From Brachypodium distachyon (lineage: Eukaryota; Streptophyta; Magnoliopsida; Poales; Poaceae): DNA of 64,000 nt. The position numbers and the translations under genes are program-made. Position 1 is the first letter of the stretch. The number at the start of each line of letters is the position of its first letter. Under the pieces are notes generated by a model that saw only the letters and a list, made by a program, of their open reading frames with translations, was not told the DNA's origin and searched no databases. Positions 51,994 through 61,491 of the stretch are shown here, one piece after another. Location of the stretch: positions 41,664,150 through 41,728,149 of the forward strand of contig NC_016134.3 in assembly GCF_000005505.3 (NCBI RefSeq), in the 5' to 3' direction.

Positions 51994-53133
51994 GGGCCAG
52001 TTCTTTTTGGCTTCTAAAACAGTTTCTAGCTCCACAACAGCTGAAGCCGAAAAAAACTACATTCCACAAGTTTCTAGGAGCAGCCCAACGCCCAAAATCC
52101 TTCATATGAAAAAAAAACTAGTCTAGGGTAGCTTTTTGGACTTTTGATAAATCCCACCTTGTTTTGCCCTAAAAGGGCACTCCAATTACAAGAAAAATGC
52201 CACCGCGGGTACGTAACGATTCACCTGCTCCTTTCCTCCCATTTCATACCCTCGCGATCTTCTCCTACCTCCTCTCTTCCCCAACCCAGTGGCGATTAGG
52301 GTTCCCGTTGAAGTCCGCTGCGCCGCCGCTGCGCGAAGCTTTGCTCCTCCTCCGCCACCGCGTGGGTCGCCGCCTCTGTGTGGGCCGCCGGAAGCAACCG
52401 CCGTTGGCCGCCTCCCTCTTCTCCTCTGCACCGCGCGCCTCCCTCAAATTCATCGTCGGCGCCGCCCCTTCGTTGGCCGCGGCAACCCTCCTCAACTCCG
52501 TCGTCGCCCGTTGTTGGCCGCAGCGCAGTTCCCCTCCTCTTCTGCTACGCGCCACTCCGTCTCCTTCTGTATTCCTCCGCCCCTACTAGTTCGTGGCCCA
52601 GCCTTCCTTGGCACAACGACGGCCACCTCCTCCAGTACCGCTCCAGTGCCACTAGGCCGGCCATACGTCTAATCCTACCGAATGGATTCCTTGTGTGTGC
52701 TGCTGATTGATTAGCATAGAAAACTGTAGTGTGCTCAGAATGAATCTCCTTTGATTACGTTTCTTTGAACTGCTCGATCTGGTAAATAATTGTTCTTTTT
52801 GTGTGTGTAAGATTTTGGTCTCAAGAAACCTTGATAGTGTTGGATAATTACTGTGATGGTCTAATACGTAGCACTTTATGGATATATGATATATTCTTAT
52901 AGGCATATGTGTTGCAAATCAGTATAAAATAACTCATACAAGACAGTCAAAACAGAATTTTAGATTAGGAGTATTACAGACTTTCCAATAGACAACTTAG
53001 ATAATAAGCTGAGATGCCACTAGTCGAAAAGAACTAGACTGCAGTTTCTTAGTAGTTTCTCCCCACCACAGTTTCTGTGGGTAGAGAAGGTAAAGCCGTT
53101 TCTGGAGAAGCTGAAGCCGAAAAGAACTGGCCC
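51994..53133 (+). mobile_element. non-autonomous derivative of the 1.6 kb Harbinger family
   Basis: The 1140 bp element starts GGGCCAGTTCTTTTTGGCTT and ends AAGCCGAAAAGAACTGGCCC, flanked by AAA (51991-51993 and 53134-53136). Its ends match the complete element at 1645-5244 in inverted orientation. For example, 'ccttcatatgaaaaaaaaac' corresponds to the complement of 'tttcatatgaaggatttggg' near 5128. 'taagctgagatgcc' near 53006 corresponds to the complement of 'ggcatctcagctta' near 1740. The transposase and Myb genes are replaced by a GC-rich stretch (52200-52680) equivalent to the 5' leader of the full element plus about 350 bp of AT-rich DNA. Open frames inside are not considered genes. Confidence 0.88.
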
Positions 53134-53401
53134 AAAATCGGGAGGATAAGTACAAGTGCTCTATACAATACTTCTTCCCGAGAGAAAGAAAAGTACAACC
53201 ACGTCTAGGAGAGCCATTTTCTTTGCCTAAAGAAAATTTGTATCGTGTCTTTTATTCTTGTTTAGTTGCGCCATAGGGTCCAGGGAGACAGCTCCTCTGA
53301 CGTACGTTACTTGCCGTGAGGGGGGCTGACATGTGGCCCCGGACTCACAGGTCAGCCACAGCAGCCGGGATCCTACTCCCCTCTCCAGACTTGGCATCGG
53401 G

Positions 53402-55440
53402 TTTTTTTTTTTTGACGAAAAGCAACACGGTTGCGATTCATTGATAAGCAAGGAGGATATACAAGAGTCTCGGTAGCCCCTAAACGGCAAACAACAAAGA
53501 GGTATATATAGAGATCGACAAAGACCGGCAACAAAAGGAATTACTCGGGATGTCTAACTCGGTGGAACCAGAACTGCTCAATCATGGGATAATGCTAGCT
53601 CCCTTGTGCCTGGCGAATCGCCATGCCGCAATCTCCTCAACGGCAAAGCCGATGATCAACGAGTTGGTGGAACGCTTCGCATTGAACGTCATGTCATTTC
53701 TTTCCTTCCAAACCATCCACCAGAAGATCAATACGAGGTAGCGCCCTCTGCACAGATAGTCCAGTGCTCCACCATCGAACTGTCCCGGGGACCATGCCAT
53801 TCTGGCAGCAGGTTCCAGAGCCGCAACAGCTCATCACATAGGTTCGCCACGGACGGGCAACCGATGAACAGGTGCTGCGCATCCTCCGGCGAGCTTCTAC
53901 AGAACTTGCAAACCGGATTATGGTCAATTCCTTTGCGGGCAAGGCGGTCAGCGGTGAGACAACGATTTTGAAGCGCCGTCCAAGCAAAGAAGCGAACTTT
54001 CAGGGGGATCCTCACCGGCCAAATTAGAGCAGCCATACTAGGGGTGGAACGGCCATGGAATTGCATACCATAAGTAGAGGAAGCGGTGTAGGTGCCGGAC
54101 ATATTGAATTTCCAGAGGATCATGTCCGTCTCATCTGACAGATGGACGTCTCTCAAACGAATCCAGAGGTCGACGAACTCAGCAAGAACCCTTGGGCCCG
54201 GCTCCCGCCTGGTTGCCGCGACCCAACGTTGCTCCACTAAGGCCTCCCTGAGAGATGTCTTCGTGCAAGAGGAGAAAGCGTAGAGCTGCGAGAACTGACT
54301 TTTGAGAGTGCAGCTACTAAGCCAAGGATCGTGCCAGAAAGAACATCTAGCCCCATTGCCAATAACAAATCTGGTCCCAACATGAAAAAGAGCCAAGGTG
54401 GTGGGATCATTGCTGAACATATTGAACCGCTCAGGATCGGCGCGGCCCCAGCACTTCCATAGCCATCTCACACGAAGAGCTCTGCCATGCATCGCGAGAT
54501 TCGGGATACCGAGCCCCCCTAGCGACTTGGGAACACAGACCTTAGACCAGGCGACAAGGCACCTAGCTCCCGAACAGCTATCTGAGACCGTCCATAGGAA
54601 AGCCTGACGGAGTTTATCAATCTGCTTCAAGGCCCAGACCGGCTGAGCCATCGCCACCATCTGGAAGTTAGGGAGCGCCGACAAAACCGAGTTGAGAACG
54701 AGTTTACCGGCGGTGGATAGGAGGCGGCCCTGCCATCCAGCAAGGCGCTTGGCCACCTTGTCGATGATCGACTGAAAATCAGAGCGTCTCAGGCGCGAAA
54801 TCGAGAGAGGCATGCCCACATAAGTGCAAGGGAAGGTCGCCGCCGAGCATGGGAGCACATCAGCGAATTGGGCCGCTGGCACCTCCAAACTGCAATTAAT
54901 ACTGAACATAGAGCTCTTCCTGAGGTTTATTTGAAGCCCCGTAGCGTCGCCAAATAGCTTGAGAATATCACTGACATGAGACGCTTCCATAGCCGTAGCA
55001 TTAAAAAATAGGATGACATCGTCTGCATAAATGGAGATCCTTCGGGTCAACGGGCGTCTACCAATCGGAAGCAAAAGAGCAGCCCTCTCCGCAGCATTGA
55101 TCAAAGCTCTGGGACAGTCCATCGCAATTATGAATAGCAAGGGAGAGAGAGGATCACCCTGCCGGAGGCCGCGTCGATGAAGGATGGCCTCCGACAGCTG
55201 CTGGTCCACAAGGATGCGTGTCGACGAAGTACGGAGCAGCAGCGCGACCAATTCGCGCCATCTAGCCGGAAAGCCACGGTGGTGCAGAATCTTCCAGATA
55301 GAACTTTCATGAGACAGAGTCAAATGCCTTGGAAATATCAAGCTTGAGCATAATCGACAGCTTGGCGCCGGTTTTGTAACCGCAGAAGAAACGAAGTAAA
55401 CTGAAACAAAAGTCAGTGTCGATAATAGACAGGTGCTGAC
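53402..55440 (-). mobile_element. 5'-truncated LINE retrotransposon
   Basis: On the minus strand the element ends in a poly(A) tail, seen as a T run at about 53402-53413, preceded by 'atcaatgaatcgcaaccgtg'. Coding remnants of a reverse transcriptase run through it. The upstream edge is near 55440; 'catcgg' occurs at both edges (near 53394 and 55440) and may be part of a target duplication. Missing are ORF1, the endonuclease and the start of the reverse transcriptase. Truncation at the 5' end is the normal result of target-primed insertion. Confidence 0.8.
53582..55440 (-). pseudogene. degenerate LINE reverse transcriptase
   Basis: The main open frame ends at 53728 and contains the conserved block LRQGDPLSPLLFIIAMD, the catalytic YADDVILFF motif, then GLQINLRKSS, YVGMPLSISRLRRSDF and LAGWQGRLLSTAGKLVLNSV. 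A zinc-binding zf-RVT-like end follows with WHDPWL and CKFCRSSPEDAQHLFIGCPS. Two frameshifts break it: near 55310, where the upstream KLDISKAFDSVS block is in another frame, and near 53770, where the last segment (YLVLIFWWMVWKERNDMTF) continues in another frame. It cannot encode a full enzyme. Confidence 0.85.
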
Positions 55441-55989
55441 ATCGGTGCGACCACCACGTCCACGGGATCCATCCGCGGCGGCCTCCGCTGCGGCGCTAGG
55501 TCTTCGTTCCCACGGCAACACCTGACTTCCAAAGTTCCAGAACACAGCCAGCCGATCTCAATCTTCCAACGGTCTGCGCCTTTACGCAAGCCTCCAAGCG
55601 GGTGATTTGTTCACATCCTATCAGTGAGTCACTACTTGCATCTAGCTGTTCGTTCGTATATTTTTCTGTTTTTGTGTGTGTAATCTCTGTATTACTTGTT
55701 CAGTTTAGTACTACCATCAACTTTTCGGGTCAAAATAAAATGTTGGGGCACGCGGATTATTTTCCGATCAACCTTTTGAAGTGAAAATTTCTGATCAATC
55801 TTTCTCTTTCTTTAGATAAAAGCCAGAAAGGCCAGCTCTTTGTTAGAAGTGTAGTACTACCATCACAAAGATTGCGGCAAGAGACTGCATATAGAAGTAA
55901 AATGAAACGGATTGAGTTAATGATTTACATAAATCGTATGCATGCATTATTTTGCTGGGAGTTTGATTACATATCTCACTGCCACTTTA
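55441..55989. other. flank of the LINE, no supported gene
   Basis: The first 150 bases are GC-rich and could belong to an exon or promoter disrupted by the LINE, but no frame continues convincingly. The rest is AT-rich and featureless. Confidence 0.35.
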
Positions 55990-56410
55990 GGCCTTGTTTG
56001 GTACTAGAGTTTTTGAGGTGTTTTTTAGGGTATTATCCAATCCAAATTGAAAAACACTACAAACTCCAAATGGTTGTTTGATAGGAAGGGTTTGGAGTGG
56101 ATTATCCATAGTTTCCCAACAAAACACTTTTTGAGGTGTTTTCTAGGGTATTATCTACTCCAAATTGAAAAACACTACAAACTCCAAATGGTTGTTTGAT
56201 TGGAAGGATTTGGAGTGGATTATCCATAGTTTCCCAACAAAACACTCAATTTTTTAACAGTACCAAATTAAAACACTTCTCAAACTAGTGTTTTTTAGAA
56301 AAACACTAGTGTTTTGCATTGGGTTTTTGAGTGTTTTGGGTGAACATTCAAAACTCTCAAATACCCAAAACACTAGGAACTAAAAAAATACACTAACACC
56401 GAACAAGTCC
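55990..56410. mobile_element. Tourist-type MITE with internal duplication
   Basis: It is flanked by TTA at 55987-55989 and 56411-56413. The ends are GGCCTTGTTTGGTACTAGAG and ACACCGAACAAGTCC, which are inverted. An internal segment of about 107 bp, from 'gaggtgttttttagggtatt' to 'catagtttcccaacaaaaca', is repeated almost exactly at 56012-56127 and 56132-56247. Confidence 0.88.
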
Positions 56411-56971
56411 TTACATGTTTGTCGGCATTTTCTTTCTCCTCTTTTCTGAAGGAAGTGTTTATCACAGCCTGTTTCTGACGAACGTAGCTTGATATGTTCT
56501 TAAATCTTAACGGATTTAAAGTCGTTAATTCTTGTCAGGTACCTGGGCGTGGCGACGAGTACAGCTCCTTTTACCTGTTCCTCGATGGCCCGGCCGGACG
56601 AGACGACGATCTCCTTCAACAGCCTGGAGTTGCAGTTGAACTGAACCTGTCCATCGCGGACAAAAGCATGGGAACCACTTCAGCAAAAGCACAGGTCGAT
56701 TCAGCTAGCTGTCTCCTTAGCAGCTGTCATTGCTATCTCGTGTTTGTTTCGCGGCCTGATCTTGAATTCTTGACATATGAACAGTCAGGTCAGTATACAT
56801 GGTGGCAAAGCTACCTCCAACAGTAAACCTTGAGTTTCCGAGTTTCTGAACAATCAAGATCAAACCCAGAAAAAACAGAAAAAATAGCGATCCGCAACTT
56901 GTTTCCAGACGAGTGGAACACAATTATCAAAGTCAACGCTCGCTCTGATGATCTGATCCACATCATCAACA
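56411..56971. other. region with one possible isolated exon
   Basis: Contains the possible exon at 56539-56694 and the 3' flank of the phytocyanin gene. Nothing else is supported. Confidence 0.4.
56539..56694 (+). pseudogene. isolated exon, possibly MATH-like, probably a gene fragment
   Basis: An AG acceptor ('cttgtcag') precedes and a GT donor ('gtcgat') follows a 156 nt stretch open in one frame. It encodes PGRGDEYSSFYLFLDG and GVAVELNLSIADKS. The pattern of Y-x-S-x-x-L-x-L followed by an alternating hydrophobic strand resembles part of a MATH/TRAF-type domain, a family abundant in grasses as MATH-BTB genes. No convincing upstream or downstream exon was found; the LINE and MITE just upstream may have displaced it. 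The identity is tentative. Confidence 0.35.
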
Positions 56972-57611
56972 TCACGACGACAACAAGGAGGCAATCCACA
57001 TCCCGATCGCGAGGCCGGAGACTCCCCCCACGTCCGGCCACGCGCCGGCGGAGCTCGAGGACGGCGGCGGCGGCGCGGGTGTAGGGAAGGCCCGCGGCGG
57101 CGGAGGAGGGGGAGGCGACGGCGCCGCCACGGCGACGGAGAACTTCATGCCGCCGAGGCAGTGGCCGGTGACGTTGCAGACGAAGTAGTAGTCCCCCGGC
57201 GCCGCGAGGTCGACGAGGTCGCGGCCCGAAGCCCACGCGCGCACCGTCTGGTTCGCCGCCGGCTCGCACGTCCGGTACGCGTCCTGCGTCACCTCGCGCA
57301 CGTCGTGCTGCCGCGGCACGTAGTTGAACACTGGCACCACGCACACGCGCGCGCATATATATCGATCGAATCAATTACACGGTGATCTTTCTCAAAATTA
57401 CACGGTGATCCTGCTTATGGACGGAAATTGCACACCGACGATATACCTTACCTAGCGTGTCGCCGGCGGTGAAGTTGTACTTCTGCGACCAGGCGAGGTA
57501 GCTCGGGCCGATGGTCCACCCGTCGGAGTCGCCCACCGTGTACTCCGTCGCGCCGGAGAGCCGTGGAGCCGCCGCCGCGAAGAGAAGAAGCAGGATGGCA
57601 GTGGCGGCCAT
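56972..57611 (-). CDS. phytocyanin (uclacyanin/plantacyanin-like blue copper protein)
   Basis: Exons 57611-57452 and 57330-56972 give 172 residues. A hydrophobic signal peptide covers about residues 1-21. The cupredoxin domain follows (EYTVGDSDGW, YLAWSQKYNFTAGDTL, VFNYVPRQHDV, GDYYFVCNVTGHCLGGMKF). The copper ligands H62, C105, H110 and M115 are all present, as is the C75-C111 disulfide pair. A methionine axial ligand separates it from stellacyanins (Gln) and early nodulin-like proteins that lack ligands. A proline/serine-rich stretch precedes a hydrophobic C-terminus (GLAIGMWIASLLSS) that looks like a GPI-anchor signal. The protein would sit at the outer face of the plasma membrane or in the wall; the electron-transfer partner is unknown. 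The intron position is the one conserved in the family. Confidence 0.93.
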
Positions 57612-59572
57612 GATCGATCGCCCAGCTGATTGGGACTCGGGGGGATTGGCTAAGCTCTGATGAAAGTATGAAGGGGACGTAGGGGACGACGACGACTTTG
57701 GACTTTACAGCTCGAGTTGTTCTTGCATCCGTATAGCCTCAAATGCTTACCCGGAGTAATTGCAACTTGCAAGGTTGGCTTGGTCTTGGTATCGATCGCT
57801 CATCGCTCACATGTCTGCCATAACAAAAAAAACACTTTTTTTTTCCTTTCAGGAGGAGGAAAAGACAGTACTCAACCATTGCTCAATTTCACGTTTGGTC
57901 CTAATCCTCTATGGCAAACGTTTGGATCCTAAATTTTTACACGTTAATCTAGTTTCGGTGCATTGTTAAAGAAAGTACAATAGACCACAAAAATTGGAAC
58001 GAGTATCAACAATAAAGTCCTTACTAAAACTAAATGTTAAATCAAACTTCAAAGTCACATCTCTCCGCTACCTCCTTATATTTGGTGAAAAACTTATAAT
58101 ATCACGCATATAAAAGTTAGACTAACGTTATAGGTTCTGAAAAGTTATATAAGCCACCCGCCTCCAATGAAACTGATGCTTTGTTGGCGAATTGATAAGG
58201 AAATACCAAAAGCACAAAAGAGGACGAGCCTCGAGAACAAGAAAGACCTCAATCGAAATAACATTCACGACAAGGTTTCACATGTAGAAGAAAGAATAGT
58301 ACATAAACTTAGAAACAAAAAGGAAGAAAAACTATCCATTCAAAATACCAATAAAACTATATTAAGAATTAATGGAAACCATACATATTTGAAAAAAATG
58401 AAAGCTATGAAATTCTAAAAATAAATATTATTAGGGCTCCAATAATATTTTAGACAAAAATATTGAAAAAAAATATTTTTAGATAAAAATGGGAATTCAA
58501 GAAACCATGAGATACTCCGATTTAAGAACAAGAACAATGAATTTAGGGCTCAGTTTTACAGTGCAATTTAGGGATCAAATGAGCCCGTTTTAGAAGAAGA
58601 AAAAAACAAGATGCACGTGGTAATGCTACGAGGCAGGCTACAATGCTAGATGGGCTGCTACTTTTCGGCAAGAAAATGCGTAGCGCAGTTGGGCCGCAGG
58701 CTAGATGGCCCCCGGCCGCTGCGGCCGCTGCGGATGCGTCTGTCTGGTCTGGTCTTGATTCTAGGCACGCACACAGGAGCAGCAGGCATCTTTCCAACCG
58801 GGCTAGCCCCCTTGCAGGAGCAACCTGCGCGCCCACGCACACAAATTAGCACGGCGTCGGTAGCTTTGCAGTTCCTCGCGGGAAATATCTCTGAATTTGT
58901 GCAGACGGCGACGGTTTCGCATGGACTATCAACTTTTCCTCTCCCCGCCGCACTGATGCCATTCCCCTTGGGCTACTCGGTTTGTGGCCTCCCGTGTTGC
59001 CAGCAACACATCGCGCTGTTGTATATTTATCATTTTTGTTTTGGGACAGTAGTAGCATGCGTATCACAATACACGTGTACTTGGAGCCTCTTTGATTCAT
59101 AGAAAGAAAAAACTGTGACACAATATATTCGTTAGATCCAAAGGAAAGGGATAAATGAAATCATAAAAATCTCATTTCATATCATTTCCAAAATAGAAAG
59201 CAGAGTTCTTACAATCCATCCGGACTTTAGTGGAATATTTTTTGAGTTTTTTTTTACTTTAGGGGAATATAAAAATCCCATCTCTGCTTTTGCTCATGAC
59301 TTGACCTTAATGGATCAAAATTATTATGATTTCTATGTTTTCTCTATTCATATGTGAATCAACCACAAATAATTCTTGTGACTTTCAAATTCCTAGTTCT
59401 ACACATGCATATATCTCATTCATGTGTTTATCCTATTTGTACAATTTCAAAATAAAAGAATAAAAAGGCACTTACATATTGTCTTTTAAGATTGGAGTTA
59501 TCAATATTGACAATTGATGGAATCCTCACGAGCGCTTCGTTATCAATTGTTATCAATTATCACGGGTACTTA
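57612..59572. other. intergenic, AT-rich with one GC island
   Basis: From 57612 to about 57720 is the phytocyanin promoter and leader. From 57960 to 58540 the DNA is AT-rich with no gene. A GC-rich patch at 58660-58850 has overlapping short frames on both strands and no recognisable product. From 59100 the sequence is again AT-rich. Confidence 0.4.
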
Positions 59573-59946
59573 GGGTACGTTTGGATTTGAGGCTAGAACC
59601 GTTTTTGCCTTGCTAGGCTAGGCTAGACGTTTGGAAACTCAAAATAAATCTAGCTCACGCGGGCCAGCTTGTCAGGACGGGCCAGAAAATCCTCGCTCGA
59701 GAGGGAGAGCCGGATCGGCTCGCCTTCGACGGCAAGACCGTTTCAAACGGAAAAAAACATCCAACTCCTCGGTAATCCACGACCTCAACCTTCAGCGGCT
59801 CACCCTGATTTCCTCGATCCAAATAGCTAGCAGCTGCACAAGAGCAATCAACCAAACATACAGCCAAGCAAGGCTAGCAAAGCTTAGACGAGCTAGCTGG
59901 GCTAGCTCAGCTACGGGCGAGCTGAGCAACGGAACCAAATGCACCC
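59573..59946. mobile_element. Tourist-type MITE
   Basis: The 374 bp element is flanked by TTA at 59570-59572 and 59947-59949, with inverted ends GGGTACGTTTGGATTTGAGG and GGAACCAAATGCACCC. It is relatively GC-rich inside with short 'gctagct' repeats. No coding capacity. Confidence 0.82.
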
Positions 59947-59949
59947 TTA

Positions 59950-61056
59950 GTGTATGAATATTGATTTGTGTTATATACATTCTTACTGCAATCTCAATTT
60001 GCTCATATATATTCTTGATTTTTAAAAGAACTTTTTTACACATGCATATCATTTATTATTGGTACACTTCAATAGAGCCAGAGTTCTTTTATTTGATTAT
60101 AGAGGAAGAAGAGTTATCAGAAAAACCAAGCAGAAACCACGTAAAAAAGGTACAAATCCCCACTAGTCAACAAGACGACATAAACACGAAATGACATAGG
60201 TGGCGGTGAAAGAACACCTCCACCTAATGTGCAACGTTGGTCAAAATCAGGTGCTAAGATGAATTAGATTTAGGACTACCCACTGGAACATCGAGTGCCA
60301 AGTTTATTTTAGAGCCAGCTCTTGTACAACCATCTGGTTCTAAGAATTTTTGAAGTTCGGGGTTGACACTAGCACTCCTTTTGTCTCTTTGTCATGTCTT
60401 TAGTAAAAATAGAAAATGCCCAGTAATATGTTGTTTTCATTTGAAATGAACAAACATATGTTAAACATTGTGTGGGCATCCTTCCTAGGTTAAAAAGACG
60501 TGCGTGACTAAAACCAGGAGGAGAAATCCACTCTAAAATAGAAGCAGCGGATTTAGATCGGGTTCTAGCATTTCCTCTGGCTCATGGCCTGACCGGGGCA
60601 CATACTTGGGATCAACGTGCCAGCCTGACCGCCTGTACAAATTTCTTCTGATCCGCGTGACCCCACCACCCCCCACAGGCCCACACGTCTCAAGCAGGGC
60701 CCGGCCCAACCCAAAGCCCACCCCGGTCTCGCGCGAGACGCGACACCACCACCGTTACCAGGCCACGCGTCCCGCTCCCGTTGGCCGTTGGGCTCCACCT
60801 CTACCCAACGTTCTGGGCGACGCGCGACCCGGTCCGGCCGGGCACCACAAGCAAGGGGGGCCCCCACGGCAGCGTCGCGCTCGACACCGACCGAGCCGGT
60901 TCCCCGCTATAAAGCCGCGCGTGCATCCTACGCCTCAGTCCCGTTTCGATCTTCCACATCGACCGGCCGTCCCAGCCGGGCTGTCCGCGAGTATTTGGGA
61001 TTCCCTCAGTCCCCCTCAAGCCTCAACCGTCCGCTGCCTGCCTGCGGGCGCAAGCC
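59950..61056. other. intergenic and promoter of the small gene at 61057
   Basis: AT-rich until about 60550, then GC-rich. The last 150 bases hold a TATA box and a C/T-rich leader. An open frame spanning 60606-61589 in a different frame from the called gene is judged a composition artefact. Confidence 0.45.
60908..60913 (+). promoter_or_regulatory. TATA box of the small gene at 61057
   Basis: TATAAA in the context 'ccgctataaagccgcg' stands out in GC-rich DNA 149 bp upstream of the start codon. Confidence 0.65.
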
Positions 61057-61491
61057 ATGACGTCGCTCGCCGTGGGCTGCGGGCTGGCGGAGCTCTGGAT
61101 GTTGGGGGGCGGCCTCTTCACGGCGGCGGAGCTAGCGGCGGCCGAACTGCTCCTGCAGCTCAGCGTGGGAGAGGCGGAGGCGTCGCCGGCGACTACCACG
61201 ACGTGCTCTTGGCGGTCGGAAAGCTCGTGCTCCGAGGACCTCGCCGCGGAGGAGGAGGAGGAGCGGGTCGTCGAGGAGAGCGGGTCGCCGCTGGGTTCGA
61301 CGACGACGACGGTGGAGATGGATACGAGGGCGACCAAGAGGTACCGGCTGCTCTCCGAGCTCTACGCCGCCACGAGCCCGGTGAACCCCGCCGCCGCGAA
61401 GAAGAAGAGGAAGAGGCGGCAAGACGAGTCGCCGCCGCCGCCGCCGTCGTCGTGGAAGGCGACGAGGTACGACGGAGATTACAGAGATTAG
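61057..61491 (+). CDS. small hypothetical grass protein, single exon
   Basis: The frame encodes 144 residues starting MTSLAVGCGLAELWMLGGGL. It has a hydrophobic, leucine-rich N-terminal third (TAAELAAAELLLQLS), an acidic run of glutamates (AAEEEEERVVEES), a TKRYRLLSELYAATSPV motif and a basic KKKRKRR stretch that could be a nuclear localisation signal. The RYR-x-L-x-E-L-Y-x-A-T pattern resembles short conserved motifs of small uncharacterised plant proteins, but I cannot assign a function. A TATA box at 60908 and strong codon GC bias support it as a real gene. The frame at 61132-61719 on the other strand is an antisense shadow. Confidence 0.65.
   Translation: MTSLAVGCGLAELWMLGGGLFTAAELAAAELLLQLSVGEAEASPATTTTCSWRSESSCSEDLAAEEEEERVVEESGSPLGSTTTTVEMDTRATKRYRLLSELYAATSPVNPAAAKKKRKRRQDESPPPPPSSWKATRYDGDYRD

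Larger units (their letters stand above)
50256..53300 (+). repeat. array of ~300 bp tandem units downstream of PIP2 copy 2, with two insertions
   Basis: Units begin with 'taatacttttcccttggcga' (50761), 'taatacttctctcgagc' (51053), 'taatacttcgccccgagcga' (51704) and 'caatacttcttcccgagag' (about 53166). Each continues through 'tctttgcctaaagaaa', 'ggtgcgccaac', 'tctaccatgttgcc' and 'gcaagtgagttaggtgaaa' variants. After removing the MITE (51072-51411) and the Harbinger derivative (51994-53133), the spacing is about 292, 308 and 319 bp. A matching unit follows PIP2 copy 1 at 47656-48210. The first 500 bases (50256-50760) are the copy 2 3' UTR and flank. No coding potential is apparent. Confidence 0.8.

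Noticed and set aside
52186..52710. Open frames in the GC-rich part of the 1.14 kb Harbinger derivative
   Set aside because: They correspond to the non-coding leader region of the full element and have no transposase or Myb motifs.
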